64,000 bases of DNA from Hamadaea tsunoensis DSM 44101. GTDB taxonomy: Bacteria > Actinomycetota > Actinomycetes > Mycobacteriales > Micromonosporaceae. Location: contig NZ_AUAX01000030.1 in NCBI RefSeq assembly GCF_000428945.1, positions 1-64,000 of the forward strand. The letters run 5' to 3'. Position numbers and translations under genes: made by a program. The stretch's first letter is position 1, and every line of letters starts with the position of its first letter. Below, piece after piece: positions 40,925 to 50,415 of the stretch. The notes beneath the pieces are model-generated. The model did no database searches, was not told the origin of the DNA, and saw nothing but the letters and a program-made list of their open reading frames with translations.

Positions 40925-42601
40925 GTGCACAACCCCCTCAGCACAGTCTCCACGGACCGCCGGGGCTTCCTCAACTTGGTGAAGGTCGGCGTCGTCGCGA
41001 CCGCCGGCGCCGGCATCCTGGCCGGCTGCAGCGAGAAGAAGAGCAACCAGGGCTCGGTCGAGACCGGCGACGACGCCCTGCTGCCGACCTACAAGAAGGT
41101 CGAGCTGGTCAAGGCCGACGTGCCCGGCGTACCGCCGATCGCCGACGGGTTCAACAAGTACCCGTCGAACCTCGTGCAGGCCGTCAGCGAGGTCCCCGGC
41201 AAGAGCGGCACGAAGGCCACGGCCATGGTCCCGTTCTGGGGTCCGACGCCGCCCGGCCTGGGCAGCAACCAGTACTACGACGCCGTCAACGCGGCGCTCG
41301 GCGTACCGCTGGACTTCTCCGTCCAGGACGGAACGATCTACGGCCAGAAGCTCAGCGCGATGCTCGGCGCCCGGGACGTTCCGGACCTGCTGTGCGTTCC
41401 CAGCTGGGAGTACCCGAAGATCCCGAACTTCGCCGACCAGGTGAACGCGCTGTTCGAGGACCTGACCCCCTACCTGCAGGGCGCCAACGCGTCCAAGTAC
41501 CCGTTCCTCGCCGGCCTGGCCAGCGACCAGTGGAAGTACGCGATCTGGAAGGGCAAGCTGGCCTCGGTGCCGTGGCCGACCGACCAGACGCCGTACCCGC
41601 TGGCCCTCTTCTACCGCAAGGACCTGCTCGACGCCGCCGGTCTCGCCGCTCCGACCTCTATCGAAGCGCTTCACGACGTGTTGAAGAAGGTGAATGACCC
41701 GGCCAAGGGGGTCTACGCCGCGAACGAGATCTTCAGCATGGTGCAGATGTACTTCAAGGTCCCCGGCTCGCAGGGCGGCTGGCGCAAGAAGTCCGACGGC
41801 GGCCTGGAGTTCAAGTACGAGACCGCCGAGTACAAGGCCGCGCTGGAGTTCATGACCCAGCTGTTCGCCGAGAAGCTGATCCACCCGGACGTGGTGGCCG
41901 CGGCGAAGACGGCCGACGCGAAGTCGCTGTTCTCCGGCGGAAAGATCATCTTCATGCAGGACGGCCCGGGTGCCTGGCAGGGCATGCAGAAGGACCAGTC
42001 CAAGGTCACGCCGGCGTTCAACATGCAGCCGGTGGCCAACTTCTCGGCCTCGGGCGGCGACCCGCTCCAGTGGAACAGCCTCGCCCCGATCTTCCACACC
42101 TTCATCAAGAAGGGCCTGGGCAAGGACCGGATCGAGGAGCTGCTGCGCGTCCTCAACTGGCTGGCCGCGCCGTTCGGCACCAAGGAGTGGGAGCTGCGCC
42201 AGTACGGCAAGGAGGGTGTGCACTTCACCCGGGGCGCGGACGGCGCGCCGGTCGGCAACGCGCTGGCCCAGAAGGAGATCGCCTTCCAGTACGGCTTCAT
42301 CGTCGGACGCAACCCGGCGGTCGTCGGCGACCCGGCCACGCCGAACTACGTCAACGACCTGATCAACTGGGCGAACGTCGGCGCGAAGCAGCTGGAGACG
42401 GACCCCTGGGTCGGCCTGAAGCTCGAAGAGCCCGCCACGTACGCCAAGAACAAGGAGGTCTACGAGGACAAGTTCCGTGACGTCCTGCGGGGCCGGCGAC
42501 CGGTGGCCGACCTGGACGCCATCGTGACCGAGTGGAAGAAGGACGGTGGCGAGGAAGCTCGCACCTTCTTCGCCAAGGCTCTGTCGGACAACGGCCGATG
42601 A
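40925..42601 (+). CDS. ABC-importer sugar-binding lipoprotein
   Basis: 558 residues. DRRGFLNLVKVGVV...ILAGC is a combined Tat signal and lipobox, with Cys near residue 36 becoming the lipid-anchored end. The rest is a cluster-B type solute-binding protein of the LplA-like, large oligosaccharide-binding kind. GTG 40925 follows GGGAGAGAG. It overlaps the first permease gene by four bases (ATGA). There is no ATPase gene in the operon, so a shared MsiK-type ATPase elsewhere is expected. A GAAGCGCTTC operator-like site lies inside the coding region near 41663. Confidence 0.92.
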   Translation: MHNPLSTVSTDRRGFLNLVKVGVVATAGAGILAGCSEKKSNQGSVETGDDALLPTYKKVELVKADVPGVPPIADGFNKYPSNLVQAVSEVPGKSGTKATAMVPFWGPTPPGLGSNQYYDAVNAALGVPLDFSVQDGTIYGQKLSAMLGARDVPDLLCVPSWEYPKIPNFADQVNALFEDLTPYLQGANASKYPFLAGLASDQWKYAIWKGKLASVPWPTDQTPYPLALFYRKDLLDAAGLAAPTSIEALHDVLKKVNDPAKGVYAANEIFSMVQMYFKVPGSQGGWRKKSDGGLEFKYETAEYKAALEFMTQLFAEKLIHPDVVAAAKTADAKSLFSGGKIIFMQDGPGAWQGMQKDQSKVTPAFNMQPVANFSASGGDPLQWNSLAPIFHTFIKKGLGKDRIEELLRVLNWLAAPFGTKEWELRQYGKEGVHFTRGADGAPVGNALAQKEIAFQYGFIVGRNPAVVGDPATPNYVNDLINWANVGAKQLETDPWVGLKLEEPATYAKNKEVYEDKFRDVLRGRRPVADLDAIVTEWKKDGGEEARTFFAKALSDNGR

Positions 42602-43560
42602 GCAGGCCGCGGCCGCCCGCCCCGCGCGGGCGGCCGGGCTTCGCGGCGCGCCTGCGCCGCGACTGGCCCCTGCTCGTGATGACGGCGCCGGCCGCGCTGC
42701 TGCTCATCCTGTTCCACTACCTGCCGACCCTCGGCAATGTCATCGCCTTCCAGGACTACCAGTCCTACCTGGGCGACAACGCCGTGGACTCGTTCGTGCA
42801 GAGCCCGTGGATCGGTTTCACGAACTTCGCGGAGCTGTTCTCGGACCCGCTGTTCTGGGCCTCGCTGCGCAACACCCTGTTCCTGACCGGGTTCCAGCTC
42901 GTGTTCTTCTTCCCGGTCCCGATCTTCCTGGCCATCCTGCTCAACGGGATCCTGCGCCCGAAGCTGCGGACGTTCATCCAGAGCGTGATCTACCTTCCGC
43001 ACTTCTTCAGCTGGGTGCTGGTGGTCACCTTCTTCGTCCAGATGTTCGGCGGCGCCGGGCTGTTCGCGCAGACCATGCAGTCGCACGGCCTGACGCCGCC
43101 GGACGTCATGACCAACCCGCACACGTTCTTCCTCCTCGTCACCGCCGAGGGCCTCTGGAAGGACATGGGCTGGGGCACGATCGTGTTCCTCGCGGCGCTG
43201 GCCGCCATCGACCAGTCGCTGTACGAGGCCTCGGCCGCGGACGGGGCCGGCCGGTGGCGGCGGCTGTGGCACATCACGCTGCCGGGGCTGCGGCCGGTGA
43301 TCGTCCTGCTGCTGATCCTGCGCCTGGGCGACGCGCTGAGCGTCGGCTTCGAGCAGTTCATCCTGCAGCGCGACGCCGTCGGCTTCCAGGCTGCCGAGGT
43401 CCTCGACACGTACGTCTTCTATCACGCCATCGCCGTCACCGATTACGGGCTGGGCGCGGCCGCCGGTCTCTTCAAGGGCATCGTCGGCTTCGTGCTCATC
43501 CTCATCGCCAACAAGGTGGCGCACCGGCTCGGCGAGCAAGGGATATTCGCGAAGTCATGA
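42598..43560 (+). CDS. ABC sugar-importer permease 1
   Basis: 320 residues with six predicted membrane helices and the EAA loop EASAADGAGRWRRLWHITLP near residue 210 that contacts the ATPase. It resembles LplB/UgpA-type permeases of oligosaccharide importers. ATG 42598 is in an ATGA overlap with the binding-protein gene, and the stop overlaps the second permease by four bases. Confidence 0.93.
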   Translation: MSRPRPPAPRGRPGFAARLRRDWPLLVMTAPAALLLILFHYLPTLGNVIAFQDYQSYLGDNAVDSFVQSPWIGFTNFAELFSDPLFWASLRNTLFLTGFQLVFFFPVPIFLAILLNGILRPKLRTFIQSVIYLPHFFSWVLVVTFFVQMFGGAGLFAQTMQSHGLTPPDVMTNPHTFFLLVTAEGLWKDMGWGTIVFLAALAAIDQSLYEASAADGAGRWRRLWHITLPGLRPVIVLLLILRLGDALSVGFEQFILQRDAVGFQAAEVLDTYVFYHAIAVTDYGLGAAAGLFKGIVGFVLILIANKVAHRLGEQGIFAKS

Positions 43561-44504
43561 CTGCCGAAGCGTTGGACGCCGTGGCCACGAAGCCCGCGCG
43601 CGCCAAGACATCCAGCATCAAGCGGCCGGCGTGGGAGGAGGAGCCCACCCCCGCCGGCAAGGTCGGCAAGGGCATCCTGCTGACCTTCCTCGTCCTCGCG
43701 GTGGCGTTCCCCATGTGGTGCGTCGTGGTCACCAGCCTCTCCTCGCGCAAGACCATCGACCAGGCCGGCGGCCTGGTGGTGATCCCGCGCGGCTTCGACC
43801 CCGGCGCGTACGTGACGATCTTCTCGGGCGGCCAGGTGGCCCGGGCGGTCTGGGTCAGCCTCATCGTCGCCTTCGGCGGCACCGCCATCAGCCTCACCAC
43901 CACCGTCCTGGCGGCGTACGGGCTGTCGCGACCGGGTTCGCTGTTCCACCGGCCGCTGCTGTTCCTGTTCCTGCTCACTTATCTCATTTATCCGGGTCTG
44001 GTCACGAAGTACCTCGTCGTGACGCAGCTCGTGCACTGGAAGAACAGCCTGTGGGCGCTCATGGTGCCGAGCGCCGTGAACGCCTTCAACCTGATCGTCA
44101 TCCGGGCGTTCTTCATGAACGTCCCGGCCGAACTGCTCGACAGCGCCCGCATCGACGGGGCGGGGGAGTTCCGCATCCTGACCCGGATCATGCTGCCGCT
44201 GTCGAAGGCGGTGATCGCGGTCGTCGGCCTGTTCTACGCGGTCGGCTACTGGAACATCTACTTCGACGCGGTGCTCTACATCGACGACAACAACCTCCAG
44301 CCCATTCAGCGCCTGCTGCAGGGGTACATCCTGGCCGGGCTCTCGCCCCAGGTCGGCATGTCCGGGTCCTTCTCGGTGATGCCGCCGACCCTCGCGGTGA
44401 AGATGGCGGTCGTCGTGGTCGCGATCATTCCGCCGATGCTGGCGTACCCGTTCGTGCAGCGGCACTTCACCAAGGGCGTCATCACCGGCGCGATCAAGGG
44501 CTGA
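43557..44504 (+). CDS. ABC sugar-importer permease 2
   Basis: 315 residues. A charged N-terminal tail of about 35 residues is followed by six membrane helices. The EAA loop is DSARIDGAGEFRILTRIMLP. It is a LplC/UgpE-type permease that pairs with the previous gene product. It is the last gene of the importer operon; 64 bases separate it from GH31, which has its own copy of the ROK operator. Confidence 0.93.
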   Translation: MTAEALDAVATKPARAKTSSIKRPAWEEEPTPAGKVGKGILLTFLVLAVAFPMWCVVVTSLSSRKTIDQAGGLVVIPRGFDPGAYVTIFSGGQVARAVWVSLIVAFGGTAISLTTTVLAAYGLSRPGSLFHRPLLFLFLLTYLIYPGLVTKYLVVTQLVHWKNSLWALMVPSAVNAFNLIVIRAFFMNVPAELLDSARIDGAGEFRILTRIMLPLSKAVIAVVGLFYAVGYWNIYFDAVLYIDDNNLQPIQRLLQGYILAGLSPQVGMSGSFSVMPPTLAVKMAVVVVAIIPPMLAYPFVQRHFTKGVITGAIKG

Positions 44505-44533
44505 GTCCCAGCTCACGGCCCTGAACCTCATCC

Positions 44534-44565
44534 TTGACAATTTGTTTAGGCAACGGAGAAACTAA
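44534..44565 (+). promoter_or_regulatory. ROK-repressor operator and -35 box, GH31-xyl operon
   Basis: TTGACA (44534-44539) overlaps AATTTGTTTAG (44539-44549). After 11 bases comes ACTAA (44561-44565), the same layout and spacing as 40837-40863. It sits three bases before ATG 44569. Confidence 0.78.
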
Positions 44566-44568
44566 GTC

Positions 44569-46881
44569 ATGCCCTACCGCCCTCCACTGGTCGCGCACGA
44601 GTACTTCAGTGCCGACCCGCCGGAGCTGCCTCGCCGTGCCCACGGCGAGCCAGGGCCGCAACCCATCACCCATGCCGAACTGATGGCGACGGAGCCGTCC
44701 GGCGTCAGCCTCAAGGCCCACGCGGCCGGCGGCGACGTCCTCACCGCCCAGGTCACCGCCGCGGGGGAGGGCGTGATCCGCGTCCGCCTGAGCACCGACC
44801 CCGCGGCGCGTACGCGCAGTGCCCGCGCGATCGCCCTGACGCATCCCGATCCGGGCTATCGCGCCGACGTGCAAGTCGATAACGGTATCGTTCGCGTCGT
44901 GGCCGGTGCGATGACCGCCGAGATCAGCCTGGAACCGTGGAGCATCCGCTTCACGGAGACCGCCTCCGGCCGGCTGCTCGTGCGTACCGCGCCGGGTGTC
45001 GTGGACATCTCCGGGCGCATGCGTACCGCGCCGTTCGGGGTCTCCGTGGTCGACGGGGCCGTCGTCGCGTACCACGAGACCTTCACGCTGCCGGCCGACG
45101 AGGTGCTGGTCGGCACCGGCGAGCGGTTCACCCCGCTCGACCTGCGCGGCCAGCGGCCGGTGATGTGGAACTTCGACGCGTTCGGCAGCGAGAGCGACCG
45201 CGCGTACAAGAACGTGCCCTTCTACCAGTCGAGCCGCGGCTACGGCGTCGTGGTGGACTCCGGCCTGCCGATCGAGTTCGACTTCGGCGCCAGTACGCAG
45301 AGCGTCACCCAGGTCGTCGTCCCCGATGATCTTCTCGACTACTACGTGCTGGCGGGGCCGACCCCCGGCGACGTGCTGGGCCGGTTCGACCGGCTGACCG
45401 GCAAGCCCGTGACCCCGCCGAAGTGGGCCTTCGGTTCGTGGATCTCGTCCGGCTTCTTCGTCGACACCCAGCAGGCGGTGCTCGAACGCGCCCGGACCAT
45501 CCGCGACCACGGGATCCCGTGCGACGTCCTGCACCTCGACACGTACTGGCAGCCCGACGGGAAGTGGTCGGAACTGCGCTGGAACGACGAGACCTTCCCC
45601 GACCCGGACGGCATGCTGGCCGAGCTGGCGGGGATGGGCTTCCGGGTCTGCGTGTGGATGAACTCCTACCTGTCGGTCAACTCCGACCGGTTCACCGAGG
45701 CGGCCGACCGCGGCTTCCTGCTGAAGAACCCGGCCGGCGAGGCGTACGTGGTGGACTCCTGGCACGGGTCGTTCCCGCAGGGCGGCATCGTCGACTTCAC
45801 CAACCCGGACGCCACCGCCTGGTTCCAGGATCTGCTGCGGCCGATCGCGCGGCAGGGCGTACAGGTCTTCAAGACGGACTTCGCGGAGGGCGTACCGGCC
45901 GACGCCGTGGCCTTCAACGGCATGACCGGCACCGAACTGCACAACGTGTACGCGTTGCTGTTCAACGACGCCGTCAGCGCGGTGACCCGGGAGGTCCACG
46001 GGCACTCGATGGTGTGGGGCCGATCGTCCTACCTGGGCGGTCAGCGGCACGCGGCCCAGTGGGGCGGCGACACGATGTGCACCTACGAGGCGCTGGCCAG
46101 CTCGATGAACGGCGGCCTCGCGCACGGCCTGTCGGGTGTGCCGTTCTGGTCGCACGACACCGGCGGCTTCTGCGGTACGCCGACCGACGACCTCTTCCTG
46201 CGCTGGGCCCAGTTCGGGGCGCTCTCGCCGCTGCTGCGGTTCCACGGCACCACGAGCCGGGAGCCGTGGAAGTTCCCGGCCGTCGAGGCGGCCGTGATCG
46301 AGGCGCTGGAGCTGCGCTACCGGCTGCTGCCGTACATCTACACCGCGGCGCTGCGGTCCGGCGAGACCGGGGAGCCCGTCATGCGGGCGCTCATGGTCGA
46401 CTCGCCGGACGACCCGTTCGCGTGGCGGGCCGAGCACGCGTACCGGCTGGGGCCGGACCTGCTGGTCGCGCCGATGATCTCCGCGGACCAGGAACGTGAC
46501 CTCTACCTCCCCGAGGGGCAGTGGGTGGACTGGTGGAGCGGCCACGTGCTGCCCGGTCCGTCCATTGTGCATACGCGGCCGGCGCTCGCGCGCGTGCCGC
46601 TGTACGCCCGCCTCGGCGCCCTGCTGGCGACGACCGAGCCGGCGCCGTCGGTGCCGGACGGGCCCTGGGGTGCCATCACGCTGATCAGCGTGGGCGGCCA
46701 GAGCGGGGAGACCGAGATTCGTGACGACGACGGCGTGACCGTCGTCCGAGCGGTACGCGACGGCGACACCTTCACGGTGACGACGAGCGGGCCGGCTCGG
46801 GTGGACCGTGTCTGGCTGGCCAAGGCCACCGGATACGCCGACCCGGGGACGGTCGTCCTCAACGGCAACATCCAGGAGTGA
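44569..46881 (+). CDS. GH31 alpha-xylosidase (YicI-type)
   Basis: 770 residues with no signal peptide. The nucleophile motif KTDFAEG is at about 435-441 (Asp 437). The acid/base Asp is in WGGDTMC near 501. [19 protein letters not shown] and [10 protein letters not shown] match GH31. The KTDF.E form is that of alpha-xylosidases, which remove xylose from the non-reducing end of xyloglucan oligosaccharides such as isoprimeverose. It is the first gene of an overlapping operon with xylose isomerase and xylulokinase, which fits xylose as its product. ATG 44569 has GGAG ten bases upstream. Confidence 0.92.
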   Translation: MPYRPPLVAHEYFSADPPELPRRAHGEPGPQPITHAELMATEPSGVSLKAHAAGGDVLTAQVTAAGEGVIRVRLSTDPAARTRSARAIALTHPDPGYRADVQVDNGIVRVVAGAMTAEISLEPWSIRFTETASGRLLVRTAPGVVDISGRMRTAPFGVSVVDGAVVAYHETFTLPADEVLVGTGERFTPLDLRGQRPVMWNFDAFGSESDRAYKNVPFYQSSRGYGVVVDSGLPIEFDFGASTQSVTQVVVPDDLLDYYVLAGPTPGDVLGRFDRLTGKPVTPPKWAFGSWISSGFFVDTQQAVLERARTIRDHGIPCDVLHLDTYWQPDGKWSELRWNDETFPDPDGMLAELAGMGFRVCVWMNSYLSVNSDRFTEAADRGFLLKNPAGEAYVVDSWHGSFPQGGIVDFTNPDATAWFQDLLRPIARQGVQVFKTDFAEGVPADAVAFNGMTGTELHNVYALLFNDAVSAVTREVHGHSMVWGRSSYLGGQRHAAQWGGDTMCTYEALASSMNGGLAHGLSGVPFWSHDTGGFCGTPTDDLFLRWAQFGALSPLLRFHGTTSREPWKFPAVEAAVIEALELRYRLLPYIYTAALRSGETGEPVMRALMVDSPDDPFAWRAEHAYRLGPDLLVAPMISADQERDLYLPEGQWVDWWSGHVLPGPSIVHTRPALARVPLYARLGALLATTEPAPSVPDGPWGAITLISVGGQSGETEIRDDDGVTVVRAVRDGDTFTVTTSGPARVDRVWLAKATGYADPGTVVLNGNIQE

Positions 46882-46886
46882 TTCAC

Positions 46887-48062
46887 ATGGAGAAGATCCC
46901 GTTCACCTTCGGCCTCTGGACCGTGGGCTGGCCGGCGCGTGACCCGTTCGGTGACGCGACCCGCCCGGCGCTCGACCCGGTCGAGACCGTGCACCGGCTC
47001 GCGGAGCTGGGCGCCACCGGCGTCACGTTCCACGACGACGACCTGATCCCGTTCGGCTCGGACGACGCCGAGCGGGAGCGGCACATCGAGCGCTTCCGTG
47101 CGGCGCTCGGCGAGACGGGCCTCATCGTCCCGATGGCGACGACGAACCTGTTCACGCACCCGGTGTTCAAGGACGGCGGGTTCACCTCCAACCGGCGCGA
47201 CGTACGCCGGTACGCGCTGCGCAAGGTCCTGCGCAACATCGACCTCGCGGCGTCCCTGGGCGCGAAGACCTACGTGCTCTGGGGCGGCCGCGAGGGCGCG
47301 GAGTCGGACTCGGCCAAGGACGTGCGGGCCGCGCTCGACCGCTACAAGGAGGGTCTGGACCTGCTGACCTCCTACGTGATCGAGAAGGGCTACGACATCC
47401 GGTTCGCCATCGAGCCGAAGCCGAACGAGCCCCGCGGCGACATCCTGCTGCCGACGATCGGCCACGCCCTCGGCTTCATCAACGAGCTGGAGCACTCCGA
47501 GCGGGTCGGCCTGAACCCGGAGGTCGGCCACGAGCAGATGGCCGGGCTGAACTTCATGCACGGCATCGCGCAGGCGCTGTGGCACGGCAAGCTGTTCCAC
47601 ATCGACCTGAACGGCCAGCGCGGCATCAAGTACGACCAGGACCTGGTGTTCGGCCACGGCGACCTGCTCAACGCGTTCTTCCTCGTCGACCTGCTGGAGT
47701 TCGGCGGTCCCGAGGGCGGGCGCGCGTACGAGGGGCCGCGGCACTTCGACTACAAGCCGGCGCGTACCGAGGATGTGGCCGGGGTCTGGGCGTCGGCCGC
47801 CGCCAACATGCGGATGTACACGCTGCTGCGCGAGCGGGCCGAGGCGTACCGGGCCGATCCCGAGGTGCAGGCGGCGCTGGCCAACGCCCGGGTGGCCGAG
47901 CTGAGCGAGACCACGCTGGGCGCCGGGGAGACCGTCGCGGACCTGCTGGCCGACAAGACCGCGTTCGAGGACTTCGACGTGGACGCGGCCGGGGCCGAGG
48001 GCGCCAACTTCGTGCAGCTGACGCAGCTGGCGATCGAGCACCTGCTGGGTGCCCGGAAGTGA
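46887..48062 (+). CDS. xylA: Xylose isomerase
   Basis: 391 residues. It belongs to the actinobacterial (class I) type, with [20 protein letters not shown] at the start, [24 protein letters not shown] (metal-binding Glu), [15 protein letters not shown] and [24 protein letters not shown] with metal-binding Asp and His. It converts D-xylose to D-xylulose. ATG 46887 is chosen because AGGAG lies nine bases upstream; GTG 46878 overlaps the GH31 stop and is less likely. The stop overlaps the xylB GTG by four bases. Confidence 0.97.
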   Translation: MEKIPFTFGLWTVGWPARDPFGDATRPALDPVETVHRLAELGATGVTFHDDDLIPFGSDDAERERHIERFRAALGETGLIVPMATTNLFTHPVFKDGGFTSNRRDVRRYALRKVLRNIDLAASLGAKTYVLWGGREGAESDSAKDVRAALDRYKEGLDLLTSYVIEKGYDIRFAIEPKPNEPRGDILLPTIGHALGFINELEHSERVGLNPEVGHEQMAGLNFMHGIAQALWHGKLFHIDLNGQRGIKYDQDLVFGHGDLLNAFFLVDLLEFGGPEGGRAYEGPRHFDYKPARTEDVAGVWASAAANMRMYTLLRERAEAYRADPEVQAALANARVAELSETTLGAGETVADLLADKTAFEDFDVDAAGAEGANFVQLTQLAIEHLLGARK

Positions 48063-49441
48063 AGCTCGTCGCGGGCGTGGACTCGTCCACGCAATCGGTC
48101 AAGGTCGTCATCCGTGACGCGGAGACCGGCGCGCTCGTCCGGGAGGGCCGCGCGGCCCACCCGGACGGCACCGAGGTCGACCCGGCCGCCTGGGAGACCG
48201 CGCTGAACGAGGCCGTCCGCCAGGCCGGCGGCCTCGACGGCGTGGCGGCCCTCGGCGTGGCCGGGCAGCAGCACGGCATGGTCTGCCTCGACGACGACGG
48301 CCGGGTGGTCCGCCCGGCCCTGCTCTGGAACGACACCAGGTCCGCGGCCGCCGCCGCGGACCTCGTGTCCGAGCTCGGCGCCGGTACCTGGGCCGAGCAG
48401 ATCGGCAGCGTCCCGGTCGCCTCGTTCACCGTCACCAAGCTGCGCTGGCTGGCCGAGCACGAGCCGGACAACGCCCGCCGCACGAGCGCGGTCTGCCTCC
48501 CGCACGACTGGCTCACCTGGCGGCTGTCCGGTTCCACCGCGCTCGACCAGATCACCACCGATCGCAGCGACGCCTCGGGCACCGGATATTGGAGTCCGCG
48601 CGACGACGCGTACAAGATGGATCTTCTGGAGCGGGCGATGGGCGCGCGGCCGCTGGTGCCGACCGTGCTCGCGCCGCGCGGCGGGGTGGAGCGCGACGGG
48701 CTGCTGCTCGCGGCGGGGGCCGGTGACAACGCGGGCGCCGCGCTGGGGCTGGGTGCGCGACCGGGCGACGTGGTCGTGTCGATCGGCACGTCGGGCACGG
48801 TCTTCGGAGTGTCCACTGTGGCCGCTGCCGACCCGAGCGGCATCGTCGCCGGGTTCGCCGACGCCACCGGCCACTTCCTGCCGCTGGTCTGCACGCTCAA
48901 CGCCGCGCGCGTGCTCGACGCGACCGCGGCGCTGCTCGGCGTGGACCACGCGGAGCTCGCGCGGCTCGCGCTCAGCGCGCCGAGCGGCAGCGACGGCCTC
49001 GTGCTGGTGCCGTACCTGGAGGGCGAGCGCACCCCGAACAAGCCCGACGCCACCGGCTCGCTGCACGGTTTCACCCTCGCCACCTCGACCGCCGCGCACC
49101 TCGCGCGCGCCGCGGTGGAGGGCCTGCTGTGCGGGCTCGCGGACGGCCTCGACGCGCTCGTCGCGCAGGGCCTCGCCGTGGAGCGCGTCCTGCTCATCGG
49201 GGGTGGCGCCCGCAATCCGGCGGTACGCGAGATCGCGCCGATCGTGTTCGGCCGGCCGGTCGCCGTTCCACCGGCCGGCGAGTACGTGGCCGACGGGGCC
49301 GCACGGCAGGCGGCATGGGCACTGACCGGCGACTTCCCGGCGTGGTCGGCTGGCGAAGTGGTAACGTTCGACGCCCCAGCTGATCTTGCCCTGCGGGCTC
49401 GTTACGCCCAGGCCCGCGATCACACCCTGGAGCGCATCTAG
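48059..49441 (+). CDS. xylB: Xylulokinase
   Basis: 460 residues of the FGGY kinase family. The N-terminal phosphate loop [16 protein letters not shown], the substrate loop [16 protein letters not shown], and the C-terminal [13 protein letters not shown] and [12 protein letters not shown] identify it. It phosphorylates D-xylulose to xylulose 5-phosphate. GTG 48059 is in a GTGA overlap with xylA, and the stop shares one base with the next GTG. Confidence 0.96.
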   Translation: MKLVAGVDSSTQSVKVVIRDAETGALVREGRAAHPDGTEVDPAAWETALNEAVRQAGGLDGVAALGVAGQQHGMVCLDDDGRVVRPALLWNDTRSAAAAADLVSELGAGTWAEQIGSVPVASFTVTKLRWLAEHEPDNARRTSAVCLPHDWLTWRLSGSTALDQITTDRSDASGTGYWSPRDDAYKMDLLERAMGARPLVPTVLAPRGGVERDGLLLAAGAGDNAGAALGLGARPGDVVVSIGTSGTVFGVSTVAAADPSGIVAGFADATGHFLPLVCTLNAARVLDATAALLGVDHAELARLALSAPSGSDGLVLVPYLEGERTPNKPDATGSLHGFTLATSTAAHLARAAVEGLLCGLADGLDALVAQGLAVERVLLIGGGARNPAVREIAPIVFGRPVAVPPAGEYVADGAARQAAWALTGDFPAWSAGEVVTFDAPADLALRARYAQARDHTLERI

Positions 49442-50415
49442 TGGCATTCTTCGACCTGCCCCTCGCCGAACTGCGGAGTTACGCGCCCACCGTCACCGAG
49501 CCCGGTGACTTCGACGCCTTCTGGAAGTCCACACTGGACGAATCCCGGTCGGCAGGCGGCGACCCCGTGTTCGAGGAGATCGACAACCGGCTGACCCTCG
49601 TCCGCACCTTCGACGTGACCTTCAGCGGGTACGCCGGCCAGCCGGTCAAGGCCTGGCTGACGGTACCGGCGAACGCGGACGGCCCGCTGCCGGCCGTCGT
49701 GCAGTACCAGGGCTACAACGGCGGGCGGGGCGTACCGCACCAGAACCTGTTGTGGGCCAATGCCGGGTACGCGCACTTCATGATGGACACGCGGGGCCAG
49801 GGCAGCGGCTGGTCGCTCGGGGCCACGGCCGATCCCGAGGGCTCGACGCCGCAGCAGGCCGGCTTCATGACCAAGGGCATCCTCGACCCGGCGACCTACT
49901 TCTACCGCCGCGTCTACACCGACGCCGTACGCGCGGTCGACGCCGCGCGTACGTCGCCGTGGGTGGACGCGGCGCGGGTCTCGGTGACGGGCGGCAGCCA
50001 GGGCGGCGGCATCTCGATCGCCGTCTCCGGCCTCGTCGGCGACCTGACGGCGGCCATGCCCGACGTGCCGTTCCTGTGCAACTTCGAGCGGGCCGTCGGG
50101 ATGACCGACAAGGACCCGTACTCGGAGATCTCCCGGTACCTGACCGTCCACCGGTTCGACGAGGCGGCCGCGTACCGCACACTGTCCTACTTCGACGGTG
50201 TGTCGTTCGCCCGCCGGGCCACCGCCCCCGGCCTGTTCTCGACCGCCCTGATGGACGAGATCTGCCCGCCGTCGACCGTCTTCGCGGCGTACAACGCGTG
50301 GGCGCACGAGGACAAGGACATCAAGGTCTACCGGTTCAACGGGCACGAGGGCGGCAGCTTCGACCACCTCGACGAACAACTGGGATGGCTGCGTGAGCGC
50401 GTACCTCGGGGGTGA
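49441..50415 (+). CDS. CE7 acetyl xylan esterase
   Basis: 324 residues. It shows the CE7 fold signature: FDAFW near the start, VVQYQGYNGGRG (oxyanion region), RGQGSGW, the nucleophile GGSQGGG, the acid in ALMDEICPPST and the base in NGHEGG. No signal peptide is present, so it deacetylates imported oligosaccharides inside the cell, as is typical for CE7. GTG 49441 overlaps the xylB stop by one base, and its 3' end overlaps the GH42 gene by 23 bases. Confidence 0.93.
   Translation: MAFFDLPLAELRSYAPTVTEPGDFDAFWKSTLDESRSAGGDPVFEEIDNRLTLVRTFDVTFSGYAGQPVKAWLTVPANADGPLPAVVQYQGYNGGRGVPHQNLLWANAGYAHFMMDTRGQGSGWSLGATADPEGSTPQQAGFMTKGILDPATYFYRRVYTDAVRAVDAARTSPWVDAARVSVTGGSQGGGISIAVSGLVGDLTAAMPDVPFLCNFERAVGMTDKDPYSEISRYLTVHRFDEAAAYRTLSYFDGVSFARRATAPGLFSTALMDEICPPSTVFAAYNAWAHEDKDIKVYRFNGHEGGSFDHLDEQLGWLRERVPRG

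Noticed and set aside
46878-46886. GTG 46878 as the xylA start
   Set aside because: It overlaps the GH31 stop, but AGGAG is then inside the start region. ATG 46887 has ideal spacing.
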